DNA of 64,000 bases from Streptomyces fumanus (lineage in GTDB: Bacteria > Actinomycetota > Actinomycetes > Streptomycetales > Streptomycetaceae). A program made the position numbers and the translations under genes. Where the stretch lies: positions 124,001 to 188,000 of the forward strand of contig NZ_BNBI01000006.1 in NCBI RefSeq assembly GCF_014655295.1. The letters run 5' to 3'. The notes under the pieces are model-generated. The model made no database searches and was not told the DNA's origin. It saw only the letters and a program-made list of their open reading frames with translations. Shown here in pieces: positions 44,701-51,823 of this stretch. Position 1 is the stretch's first letter, and the number at the start of each line of letters is the position of its first letter.

Positions 44701-44903
44701 AACACGAGGAACTCGTGGTCGACGGTACGGAACTGGACTGGCGCCTCACCGACGACGGCGTCCTGCACGCCGCCACCCTTGAAGGCGTCGCCGCGGGCCT
44801 GGCCTGGTCCGCCGCCCAGTGGCCGCGCCGCTTCGAGGTCGCCGCCCTCCTGGAGGACCCCACCCGCACGGAGGAACTGGCCCGCGACCGGTGGTTCGAC
44901 TGA
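41784..44903 (+). CDS. Large GHKL ATPase, sacsin N-terminal-like
   Basis: A 1039-residue cytosolic protein. The N-terminal 130 residues carry the Bergerat ATP-binding fold as in Hsp90/sacsin: VVELAQNAADAAARAG (N-box, N61), VAANTGAPLDAAGV, and lid motif GRFGVGFAAVLAV (116 onward). The remaining 900 residues are acidic, without recognised catalytic motifs. Sacsin-like bacterial proteins are suspected chaperones or defence ATPases; function here is unknown. GTG at 41784 has GAGGAG at 8 nt; the in-frame ATG at 41778 is too close to it. Conserved next to DUF3027. Confidence 0.72.
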   Translation: MSKFVRPAAEGADPFGTARLRRGVLDAWATSPARFREDANAEEDLVLGGYRDRLVVELAQNAADAAARAGVPGRFRLTLRDGVLVAANTGAPLDAAGVESLSTLRASAKRDTPAVGRFGVGFAAVLAVSDEPAVVARHGGVRWSLAEARDLAADTARHSPGLGDEIRRRDGHVPLLRLPFPAEGRAPDPYDTAVILPLRDTAAADLAERLLHAVDDALLLALPGLAEVVIETGDDTVRTLRRRTDGELTVVEDSREGLTRWRTTAAHGPLTPELLADRPVEEKLRPHWSVTWAVPVDDEGAPVPPRTSPVVHAPTPSDEPLGVPALLIASFPLDSTRRHAAPGPLTDFLVERAADAYAGLLADWRPVTDRIIGLVPGPLGQGELDGTLRRAVLERLPRTAFLPPAAEPRDDDPDLPAALRPRDAEVVEGAGADTVRVLAEVLPTVLPAGLERRVELRTLGVARVPLTEAVDRLAGLEKDPDWWWRLYDSLAGVDPDRLSGLPVPLADGRTTIGPRQVLLPTAEAPVLDPEVLSRLGLKVAHPDAAHPLLEKLGALPATARAVLTTPQVRAAVAASLDDGGAANWEDDGLDAEELADTVLGLVRDAGLEPGEEPWLGALALPDEDGELSPAGELVFPGGPFARVMREGELAAVDGELAAKWGPDPLAACGVLVTFALVRATDVVLDPDELEPREGDFAEPDDAGLLDAVDVWCEDILDRFPDTPVPPVATELVAVRDLDLVDDDKWPEALALLSRPPLRDALVEPVRMLLPDGTHETVRPYTAWWLRGHPVLGGRRPAGLRAAGGDPLLRGLYDDADAAGFDDEQVLRALGVRTSVAALLDEPGGAAELLDRLADPARPVTAAQLHALYGALAGLDPEGVTLPDELRAVVDGEVRVVDAADAVVVDSPDLLPFTTGVPLLPVRPARAAELAELFQVRRLSESVTGRVDSEGTEHAVPEAVRVLLGERTPATYLEHEELVVDGTELDWRLTDDGVLHAATLEGVAAGLAWSAAQWPRRFEVAALLEDPTRTEELARDRWFD

Positions 44904-44948
44904 CGCGTCTACATTTTCTTCATTTCCGTACAACCATTCGCATGCGTC

Positions 44949-44963
44949 GATGATCTGATCATC
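44949..44963. promoter_or_regulatory. Palindrome in the promoter region of the secreted-protein pair
   Basis: GATGATC-T-GATCATC is a perfect 7-bp inverted repeat, AT-rich compared with the genome, 98 bp before the first secreted-protein start. Candidate operator of an unknown regulator. Confidence 0.4.
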
Positions 44964-44988
44964 CGAGCCAACAGGCTCCTAGATCACT

Positions 44989-45041
44989 TGGACCCCGGGC
45001 GTGACACGAGCCGTTGGGGGGCGACGACCGCCCGGGGTCCA
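44989..45041 (+). promoter_or_regulatory. Leader hairpin of the secreted-protein operon
   Basis: TGGACCCCGGGCG (44989-45001) and CGCCCGGGGTCCA (45029-45041) form a perfect 13-bp stem around a 27-nt loop, ending 19 bp before the start codon and just before the Shine-Dalgarno GGGGA. It could end upstream readthrough or form a regulatory or stabilising leader structure. Confidence 0.5.
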
Positions 45042-45060
45042 CCTTTGACGTGGGGAACGC

Positions 45061-45933
45061 ATGCGTACACGCGCCATCGGGGCCGCCGCCATCGGCGCCC
45101 TCGCCCTGTCCGCTCTCGCCGTGCCGGCCGCGCAGGCCGACGCGCGGCCCAGCCTGGCCTCACTGGCGCCGTCGGTGTCCGAGGGCAAGCCTGCCGGGGG
45201 GAAGATCACGCCGTTCGCCGTCTCGTCGCCCGCCGACGAGGTGGTCGGCGACACCAAGATCAAGGGTGTCACCGTCAACGGCGGCAAGAACATCGTGGTC
45301 GGCACCTCCGCGAAGAAGACCTTCACCATCACGGTGTCGGCCTCCGACCCGAGCGGCATCTACGACGGTTACGCCATCCTGTGGCACGGGAAGAGCTTCG
45401 AGAAGCTCGACGGCGCGATCGTGCCCGAGGCCGAGATGGGCACCTGCAAGGCCACCGGCGCCACCACCGGGACCTGCAAGGTGACGGTCGTCGCCGACCC
45501 CAAGACGAACGTCTACGCCAACATCCTGGCCGGTACCTGGAAGGTGTGGGCCGGCGCGATGGGCAACGACGGCGACTACGTCATCAAGGAGGCGTACAAG
45601 ACCGCCAAGGTCCAGCGCGCCTCGAAGCTGACGGTCAACGCCTCTCCCGAGCCGGTCAAGAAGGGCAAGACCCTCACCGTCACGGGCAAGCTCTCGCGCG
45701 CCAACTGGGACGACCTCGCCTACCACGGCTACAGCGGCCAGTCCGTGAAGCTCCAGTACCGCAAGAAGTCCGCGGACAGCTACACCACCGTCAAGACGAT
45801 CAAGACGGACTCCAAGGGCAACCTGAAGACCACCGTCAAGGCGTCGGCCGACGGCTACTACCGCTTCGCTTTCGCGGGCACCACGACGACCTCGGCGGTC
45901 AACGCCTCGGGCGACTTCGTCGACGTCAAGTAA
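45061..45933 (+). CDS. Secreted protein, tandem paralogue 1
   Basis: A 290-residue exported protein. Signal peptide RTRAIGAAAIGALALSALAV ends at about AQA-DARPS. Two beta-rich domains follow. The first includes KIKGVTVNGGKNIVVGTSAK and a Cys pair (GTCKATGATTGTCKV). The second starts EPVKKGKTLTVTGKLSRANW and continues QSVKLQYRKKSADSYTTV, ending GDFVDVK. No enzyme motif; the second domain looks like an Ig-type or adhesion sandwich. I do not recognise the family. Starts a two-gene unit with its paralogue 25 bp downstream. Confidence 0.75.
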   Translation: MRTRAIGAAAIGALALSALAVPAAQADARPSLASLAPSVSEGKPAGGKITPFAVSSPADEVVGDTKIKGVTVNGGKNIVVGTSAKKTFTITVSASDPSGIYDGYAILWHGKSFEKLDGAIVPEAEMGTCKATGATTGTCKVTVVADPKTNVYANILAGTWKVWAGAMGNDGDYVIKEAYKTAKVQRASKLTVNASPEPVKKGKTLTVTGKLSRANWDDLAYHGYSGQSVKLQYRKKSADSYTTVKTIKTDSKGNLKTTVKASADGYYRFAFAGTTTTSAVNASGDFVDVK

Positions 45934-45958
45934 CCACACCTCAGGGGGAGACATCATC

Positions 45959-46735
45959 ATGCGTACACGCCTCATCGGGACCGCCGCCATCGGCGCCCTC
46001 GCTCTGTCCGCGCTCGCCATGCCGGTCGCGCAGGCCGACACCTTCCGGCCGAAGGACGTCAGCGAGGGCGACACGAAGATCACCAAGGTCGTCGTGGACG
46101 GCGACAACAAGGTGGCGTTCGGCACCTCCGGTGCGAAGACCGTCAAGGTCAGCGTCACCGCCACGGACGACTCGGGCATCAAGAGCGCCGAGGAGTTCTC
46201 GCTCGTGGGCCCGGGCGCCGGCTTCGAGCTGACCGGCAAGCCGACCTGCACCAAGGTCAACAGCACCACCTCCACCTGCTCCGCCTCGGTGAAGATCGAC
46301 CCGAAGACCGACTACCTGCTGAACGCCAACGCGGGCACCTGGTACGTCGACGCGTGGGTCACCGCCAAGGACGACGACTACGTGTGGGAGGAGAAGGCCG
46401 GCTCCTTCAAGTTCCAGCGTGCCGCCAAGCTGACCACCGACGCCGCTCCCGAGCCGGTCAAGAAGGGCAAGACCCTCACGGTGACCGGCAGCCTCACCCG
46501 GGCCAACTGGGAGTCGCTGAAGTACGGGGCCTACGGCAGCCAGTCCGTGAAGCTCCAGTACCGCAAGAAGTCCGCGGACAGCTACACCACCGTCAAGACG
46601 GTCAAGGCGGACTCCAAGGGCAAGCTGAAGACCACCGTCAAGGCGTCGGCCGACGGCTACTACCGCTTCTCCTTCGCGGGGAACTCGACCACCGGCGCGG
46701 TCAACGCCGCCGGTGACTTCGTCGACGTGAAGTAA
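45959..46735 (+). CDS. Secreted protein, tandem paralogue 2
   Basis: A 258-residue paralogue of the preceding gene, with signal peptide RTRLIGTAAIGALALSALAM, cleavage near AQA-DTFRP. The N-terminal domain is diverged and shorter; its Cys pair is PTCTKVNSTTSTCSA. The C-terminal domain is almost identical to paralogue 1 (EPVKKGKTLTVTGSLTRANW, QSVKLQYRKKSADSYTTV). Shine-Dalgarno GGGGGAG. Ends 4 bp from the stop of the convergent P-type ATPase gene, leaving no room for a terminator between them. Confidence 0.75.
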   Translation: MRTRLIGTAAIGALALSALAMPVAQADTFRPKDVSEGDTKITKVVVDGDNKVAFGTSGAKTVKVSVTATDDSGIKSAEEFSLVGPGAGFELTGKPTCTKVNSTTSTCSASVKIDPKTDYLLNANAGTWYVDAWVTAKDDDYVWEEKAGSFKFQRAAKLTTDAAPEPVKKGKTLTVTGSLTRANWESLKYGAYGSQSVKLQYRKKSADSYTTVKTVKADSKGKLKTTVKASADGYYRFSFAGNSTTGAVNAAGDFVDVK

Positions 46736-46739
46736 CCCC

Positions 46740-49142
46740 CTACGCCGGTACGCGGCGGCCGACCCACCTCCACAGGAGTTCCAGGGCGGCCGCCGCCACC
46801 GCGGCGATGCCGACCGCCGCCCACGGCATCGTCGTACCGACCAGCTTCAGGGCGAAGAAGTCCTGCAGCCAGGGCACCGCGAGGACCAGCAGGAACCCGG
46901 CGCCCATCGCCAGGACCAGGCCGATCCGCCACCAGGTGTAGGGCCGGGCGATGATCGCCAGGACCCACAGCGAGATCAGGAACAGGGTCAGCGTCGCCGC
47001 GCTGGTCTCCGCGTCCAGCGCCCCCGGCCCGCTGTAGTGGTGCCGCGCCACCAGGTACGTCACGAAGGTCGCCACACCGGCCACCGCCCCGCCCGGGATC
47101 GCGTACCGCATCACCCGCCGGACGAAGTGCGGCCGCGCCCGTTCCGTGTTGGGGGCGAGGGCGAGGAAGAAGGCCGGGACGCCGATCGTCAGGGTGGACA
47201 GCAGGGTGAGGTGGCGGGGCAGGAACGGGTACTCCACCTGCCAGCCCACCACCAGGATCGCCAGCAGCACCGAGTACACCGTCTTGACCAGGAACAGGGT
47301 CGCCACCCGGGTGATGTTGCCGATCACCCGGCGGCCCTCGGCGACCACTGACGGCAGCGTGGCGAAGCTGTTGTTCAGCAGCACGATCTGCGCCACCGCC
47401 CGGGTCGCCTCCGACCCGGAGCCCATCGCCACCCCGATGTCGGCGTCCTTCAGCGCCAGGACGTCGTTGACGCCGTCGCCGGTCATCGCGACCGTGTGCC
47501 CGCGCGACTGCAGGGCGCCGACCATCTCCCGCTTCTGCTGCGGGGTGACCCGCCCGAACACCGTGCCCTCGTCGAGCGCCTCGCCCAGCGGCTCCCGCTC
47601 GTCGGGCAGTTGCCGCGCGTCGACCGTCGCGCCGCTCAGCCCCAGCTTGGCGGCGACCGCGCCGACCGACACCGCGTTGTCCCCGGAGACCACCTTGGCG
47701 CGGACGTCCTGCTGGGCGAAGTAGCGCAGCGTCTCGGCGGCGTCGGGCCGCAGCTTCTGCTCCAGGACGACCAGGGCGGCCGGTTCGGCGCCCTCGGCCA
47801 CCCGCGCGTCGTCCAGGCCGCGCCCGGCACGGGCCAGCAGCAGTACCCGCAGGCCCTGTTCGTTGAGCCGCTCGGTTTCGGCCAGGGCGGGGTCCTCGTC
47901 GTCCAGCAGCACGTCGGGGGCGCCCAGCAGCCAGGTGGCGGAGGTGCCGTCGCCCTGGTCGAAGGAGGCGCCGCTGTACTTGCGGGCGGAGGAGAAGGGC
48001 AGCGCGCCCGTGCGCCGCCAGGTGCCGGCGGTGTCGTCCGGGTACGCGTCGATGATCGCCTGCAGGGATGCGTTCGGCCGCGGGTCGGCCGCGCCCAGCG
48101 CGCCGAGCACCCGCCGTACGTACCCCTCCTCGGCGCCGTTCAGCGGGCGCAGCCCGGTGACGTCCATGCCGCCCTCGGTGAGCGTGCCCGTCTTGTCCAG
48201 GCAGACCGTGTCGACGCGGGCCAGGCCCTCGATCGCGGGCAGCTCCTGCACCAGGCACTGCTTGCGGCCCAGCCGGATCACGCCGATCGCGAAGGCGACC
48301 GAGGTGAGCAGCACCAGGCCCTCCGGGACCATGGGCACGATGCCGCCGACGGTGCGGGCGACGGAGTCCTTGAGGTCGTTGTCCTCGCCGACCAACTGGC
48401 TGATGATCAGGCCGATCGCGGTCGGCACCATCATCCAGGTGACGTACTTCAGGATGGTGGAGATCCCGGAGCGCAGCTCGGAGTGGACCAGGGTGAACCG
48501 GGACGCCTCCTCGGCCAACTGCGCGGCGTACGCCTCCCGCCCCACCTTGACCGCCCGGTACGCCCCGCCGCCCGCGACCACGAAACTGCCGGACATCACC
48601 TGGTCGCCGGGGCGCTTGACCACCGGGTCGGCCTCGCCGGTGAGCAGCGACTCGTCGATCTCCAGCCCGTCCGCCTCGACGCACACCCCGTCCACGACGG
48701 CCTTGTCCCCGGGCCCGAACTCGATCACGTCGTCCAGCACGATCTCGGAGGTGCCGACCTCGGTGGCGGTCCCGTCCCGCCGCACCCGGGGCCGCACCTC
48801 GCCGATCAGGGCGAGCGAGTCCAGGGTCTGCTTGGCCCGCCACTCCTGGAAGATGCCGATCCCGGTGTTGGCGAGGATCACGAACCCGAACAGGCTGTCC
48901 TGGATCGGCGCCACGATCAGCATGATCACCCAGAGCACACCGATGATCGCGTTGAACCGGGTGAAGACATTGGCCCGCACGATGTCGACCAGCGACCGGC
49001 TGCTGCGCACCGGCACGTCGTTGACCTGCCCCCGGGCCACCCGTTCGGCGACCTCGGCGGTACTGAGCCCGCGCGCCGCCGACGGGGGCAGCGGCACGGG
49101 GTGCACGGGATCGAGCTCGGCGCCCGCGTCGATGTGCGTCAT
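46740..49142 (-). CDS. ctpE: CtpE-like P-type cation ATPase
   Basis: An 800-residue ion pump. Phosphorylation site DKTGT (316-320), hinge TGDGVND, transmembrane M4 motif MVPEGL (271-276), and about ten membrane helices including a long C-terminal set. The MVPEGLVLLTSVAF signature matches mycobacterial CtpE, a calcium importer, rather than heavy-metal pumps (no CPC motif, no N-terminal metal domain). The actuator loop reads TGEA (168-171) instead of the usual TGES. Ion is inferred from family. ATG at 49142. Confidence 0.82.
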   Translation of the reverse strand: MTHIDAGAELDPVHPVPLPPSAARGLSTAEVAERVARGQVNDVPVRSSRSLVDIVRANVFTRFNAIIGVLWVIMLIVAPIQDSLFGFVILANTGIGIFQEWRAKQTLDSLALIGEVRPRVRRDGTATEVGTSEIVLDDVIEFGPGDKAVVDGVCVEADGLEIDESLLTGEADPVVKRPGDQVMSGSFVVAGGGAYRAVKVGREAYAAQLAEEASRFTLVHSELRSGISTILKYVTWMMVPTAIGLIISQLVGEDNDLKDSVARTVGGIVPMVPEGLVLLTSVAFAIGVIRLGRKQCLVQELPAIEGLARVDTVCLDKTGTLTEGGMDVTGLRPLNGAEEGYVRRVLGALGAADPRPNASLQAIIDAYPDDTAGTWRRTGALPFSSARKYSGASFDQGDGTSATWLLGAPDVLLDDEDPALAETERLNEQGLRVLLLARAGRGLDDARVAEGAEPAALVVLEQKLRPDAAETLRYFAQQDVRAKVVSGDNAVSVGAVAAKLGLSGATVDARQLPDEREPLGEALDEGTVFGRVTPQQKREMVGALQSRGHTVAMTGDGVNDVLALKDADIGVAMGSGSEATRAVAQIVLLNNSFATLPSVVAEGRRVIGNITRVATLFLVKTVYSVLLAILVVGWQVEYPFLPRHLTLLSTLTIGVPAFFLALAPNTERARPHFVRRVMRYAIPGGAVAGVATFVTYLVARHHYSGPGALDAETSAATLTLFLISLWVLAIIARPYTWWRIGLVLAMGAGFLLVLAVPWLQDFFALKLVGTTMPWAAVGIAAVAAAALELLWRWVGRRVPA

Positions 49143-49237
49143 GCCTTCGACGGTACGGGCGGACGTACGGCTTCACCCGGCGAGGACGGGCAAGATCCGA
49201 CCAGCGGAGGACGGGCCCGGCCGGGATGTGCTGCCCT

Positions 49238-49326
49238 GGTACTACGAGGCGGCGTCCCGGGGGTACCAGAGGCGTCCCCGGGGTACTACGAGGCGTCCCC
49301 GGCGTACGACGACGACGCGTCCCCGG
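49238..49326. repeat. Degenerate 20-26-bp tandem repeat at the end of the DUF2530 gene
   Basis: Four imperfect units related to GGGTACTACGAGGCGTCCCC. The last two encode the C-terminal residues GDASSSYAGDAS of the DUF2530 protein; the first two lie beyond its stop codon. Confidence 0.65.
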
Positions 49327-49567
49327 CCCGGGAGCGCTTGATCGCGGCGTCGCGCCGGCGGACGTACCAGACGCCGATCAGGCCGAGGCCGCCGCCGGCC
49401 AGGCAGGTCCACAGCCACCAGGTGTGCCCGTGGTCGTCGTACCAGCCGTAGAACGGGAGCTGGGCCAGGAAGAGGACGAACCAGATGACGGTGCCGCCGG
49501 TGATGGTGGCGACCACGGGGCCCTCCAGGGGCTCCGGCGCCTCGTGCTTCGGTGTCCACTTCGCCAT
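49286..49567 (-). CDS. DUF2530-family small membrane protein
   Basis: A 93-residue protein with two helices (VATITGGTVIWFVLFLAQL and WWLWTCLAGGGLGLIGVWYV), a conserved KHEAPEPLEG start and a basic RRRDAAIKRSR segment after the second helix, as expected for DUF2530. Function unknown. ATG at 49567. The variable Gly/Ala/Ser tail is encoded by a tandem repeat. Divergent from the purine permease gene. Confidence 0.78.
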   Translation of the reverse strand: MAKWTPKHEAPEPLEGPVVATITGGTVIWFVLFLAQLPFYGWYDDHGHTWWLWTCLAGGGLGLIGVWYVRRRDAAIKRSRAGDASSSYAGDAS

Positions 49568-49722
49568 GCGCACAGCTTACGAGGCCCCTCCGACACGCCC
49601 CGCGCCACGCGGGTCTACGCGCGGAGATGGCGTTATCTCCTTCATATGTTCATACTGAACGCGTTTGTCCTTGACCACTTTCATTCGTAGAAAACACCAA
49701 AAGGCCGTGGGGGAGCCTGCTG

Positions 49723-51153
49723 GTGATGAGGTCTTTCATGTCCACCGAGGGCCGTCCCCAGCAGAACGCGCTCGACCGCTACTTCAAGATCTCCGAGCGC
49801 GGCAGCACCCTCGCCCGTGAGGTCCGTGGCGGCTTCGCCACCTTCTTCGCGATGGCCTACATCATCGTGCTGAACCCGATCATCCTCGGCAGCGCCAAGG
49901 ACATGTACGGGCACCAGCTCGACAACGGCCAACTGGTCACCGCCACCGCCGTGACCGCCGCGTTCACCACGCTCCTGATGGGCGTCATCGGCAATGTGCC
50001 GATCGCGCTCGCCGCCGGTCTCGGCGTGAACTCGGTCGTCGCGCTCCAGCTCGCCCCCCGGATGTCCTGGCCGGACGCCATGGGCATGGTCGTGCTGGCC
50101 GGTTTCGTGGTGATGCTCCTGGTCGCCACCGGGCTGCGCGAGCGCGTGATGAACGCCGTGCCGTTCGGGCTGCGCAAGGCCATCTCCATCGGCATCGGCC
50201 TGTTCGTGATGCTGGTCGGCCTGGTCGACTCCGGGTTCGTCACCCGGATGCCGGACGCGGCCGGAACCACCGTCCCGGTCCAGTTGGGCAACGGCGGCCA
50301 CCTGCTCGGCTGGCCGGTGCTGATCTTCGTCCTCGGTGTGCTGCTCACCCTGGCGCTGATCGTGCGCAAGGTGGCCGGCGCGATCCTGATCTCCATCGTG
50401 GTGATGACGGTCCTCGCGGTGATCGTCAACGCGGTCGCCGACATACCGTCCTGGGGCCTGACCACCCCGAAGTGGCCCGGCAACCCCGTCTCCAGCCCCG
50501 ACTTCTCGCTGGTCGGCCAGGTCAGCCTGTTCGGCGGGTTCGAGAAGGTCGGTGTGCTCACCGGCGTGCTGTTCGTCTTCACCGTGCTGCTCTCGTGCTT
50601 CTTCGACGCGATGGGCACGATCATGGGCGTCAGCGACGAGGCCAAGCTGACCGACGCCGAGGGCCAGATGCCCGGCATCAACAAGGTCCTGTTCGTCGAC
50701 GGTGTCGCCGTCGCCGCCGGCGGTGCCAGCTCCTCCTCGGCCACCACGGCGTTCGTAGAGTCCACGGCCGGCGTCGGCGAGGGCGCCCGTACCGGCTTCG
50801 CCAGCGTGGTCACCGGCGCGCTGTTCGCCGTCGCGCTGTTCCTCACGCCGATCGCCACCATGGTGCCGTCCCAGGCGGCCACCCCGGCGCTGATCGCGGT
50901 GGGCTTCCTGATCCTCTCCGGCTCGATCACCAAGATCGACTGGGCGGACTTCACGATCGCCATCCCGGCCTTCGTGACCATGCTGATGATGCCGTTCACG
51001 TACTCGATCACCAACGGCATCGGCATGGGCTTCATCACCTTCTCGCTGCTGCGCCTGGCGGCCGGGCGCGGGCGCGAGGTGCCGGTGGCGATGTACGTCG
51101 TCTCCGCGGTGTTCGCCTTCTACTACCTGATGCCGGCCCTCGGCCTCACGTGA
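49723..51153 (+). CDS. NCS2/AzgA-family purine permease
   Basis: A 476-residue membrane transporter with about 12-14 helices. GGFATFFAMAYIIVLNPIIL near the N-terminus, AAGLGVNSVVALQL, FFDAMGTIMGVSDEAKL and GASSSSATTAFVESTAGVGE are the conserved AzgA-type blocks, so the substrates are likely adenine, guanine or hypoxanthine by proton symport. Hypoxanthine is also released by MqnB. GTG at 49723 has GGGGGAG 7 nt upstream; ATG at 49738 begins the conserved MSTEGRPQQNALDRYF. A strong terminator follows. Confidence 0.88.
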   Translation: MMRSFMSTEGRPQQNALDRYFKISERGSTLAREVRGGFATFFAMAYIIVLNPIILGSAKDMYGHQLDNGQLVTATAVTAAFTTLLMGVIGNVPIALAAGLGVNSVVALQLAPRMSWPDAMGMVVLAGFVVMLLVATGLRERVMNAVPFGLRKAISIGIGLFVMLVGLVDSGFVTRMPDAAGTTVPVQLGNGGHLLGWPVLIFVLGVLLTLALIVRKVAGAILISIVVMTVLAVIVNAVADIPSWGLTTPKWPGNPVSSPDFSLVGQVSLFGGFEKVGVLTGVLFVFTVLLSCFFDAMGTIMGVSDEAKLTDAEGQMPGINKVLFVDGVAVAAGGASSSSATTAFVESTAGVGEGARTGFASVVTGALFAVALFLTPIATMVPSQAATPALIAVGFLILSGSITKIDWADFTIAIPAFVTMLMMPFTYSITNGIGMGFITFSLLRLAAGRGREVPVAMYVVSAVFAFYYLMPALGLT

Positions 51154-51182
51154 CCCCGTAGGAGGCGGTCACGCCGAGCGAG

Positions 51183-51218
51183 CGAGCGTCCGGACGGTAC
51201 CCACCGTCCGGACGCTCG
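51183..51218. terminator. Strong hairpin after the purine permease gene
   Basis: Perfect 16-bp inverted repeat (CGAGCGTCCGGACGGT / ACCGTCCGGACGCTCG) with a 4-nt loop, 29 bp after the stop, followed by TCCGTTT. Confidence 0.85.
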
Positions 51219-51336
51219 TCCGTTTCCGCCGCCCGACGGCGTGCCGCGTGCCGCGTGCGCGCCCCTCGTCCGGGTGATACGAGGGTGCAGTGGCGGGAGT
51301 CACGGGAACCGGACACCCCAGCAGTGGTCCTTCGTA

Positions 51337-51354
51337 AGACTAATGAGTTAGGCT
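51337..51354. promoter_or_regulatory. Candidate MarR operator
   Basis: AGACTAATGAGTTAGGCT is a dyad (AGnCTAA, 4 nt, TTAGnCT), AT-rich for this genome, ending 6 bp before the marR-type start codon. A second overlapping palindrome TTAGGCTAA lies at its right side. Position fits autorepression of the regulator-transporter pair. Confidence 0.55.
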
Positions 51355-51360
51355 AAAGAC

Positions 51361-51798
51361 ATGCCGGACCTCAGCCATGGCGACGACGCCGCCGCCGTGA
51401 ACTCCCTCCGATCCGCCGTGATGCGGTTGTCCCGTCGGCTCAAGCACCAGCGGGTCGACGAGTCGCTCAGCCCGACCGAGATGTCGGTGCTGGGCACCCT
51501 CTCCAACTGCGGCAGCGCCACCCCGGGCGAACTGGCCCGCAAGGAGCACGTGCAGCCGCCGTCGATGACCCGCATCGTGGCCCTGCTGGAGGCCAAGGGA
51601 CTGGTCCGGCTGGAGCCGCACCCCGAGGACCGGCGCCAGAAGGTCGTGACGCAGACCGAGCAGGCCGTGGTCATGCTCGAGGAGAGCCGCCGCAAGCGGA
51701 ACGCGTTCCTGGCCACGCTGGTGGAGGGGCTCGACGAGGACGAGTGGGCGAAGATCCGCGCCGCCGCCCCCGTACTGGAGAAACTCGCACACCTGTAA
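51361..51798 (+). CDS. MarR-family transcriptional regulator
   Basis: A 145-residue winged-helix protein: LSPTEMSVLGTLSNCGSATP, recognition region ELARKEHVQPPSMTRIVALL, wing LVRLEPHPEDRRQKVV, then a C-terminal dimer helix. Senses small ligands, often phenolics or drugs. ATG starts 6 bp after the candidate operator. The MFS exporter gene follows after 25 bp, so the two form a classical regulator-efflux operon. Confidence 0.9.
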   Translation: MPDLSHGDDAAAVNSLRSAVMRLSRRLKHQRVDESLSPTEMSVLGTLSNCGSATPGELARKEHVQPPSMTRIVALLEAKGLVRLEPHPEDRRQKVVTQTEQAVVMLEESRRKRNAFLATLVEGLDEDEWAKIRAAAPVLEKLAHL

Positions 51799-51823
51799 GC
51801 AGCGCACCGAGGAGGCGACCTTT

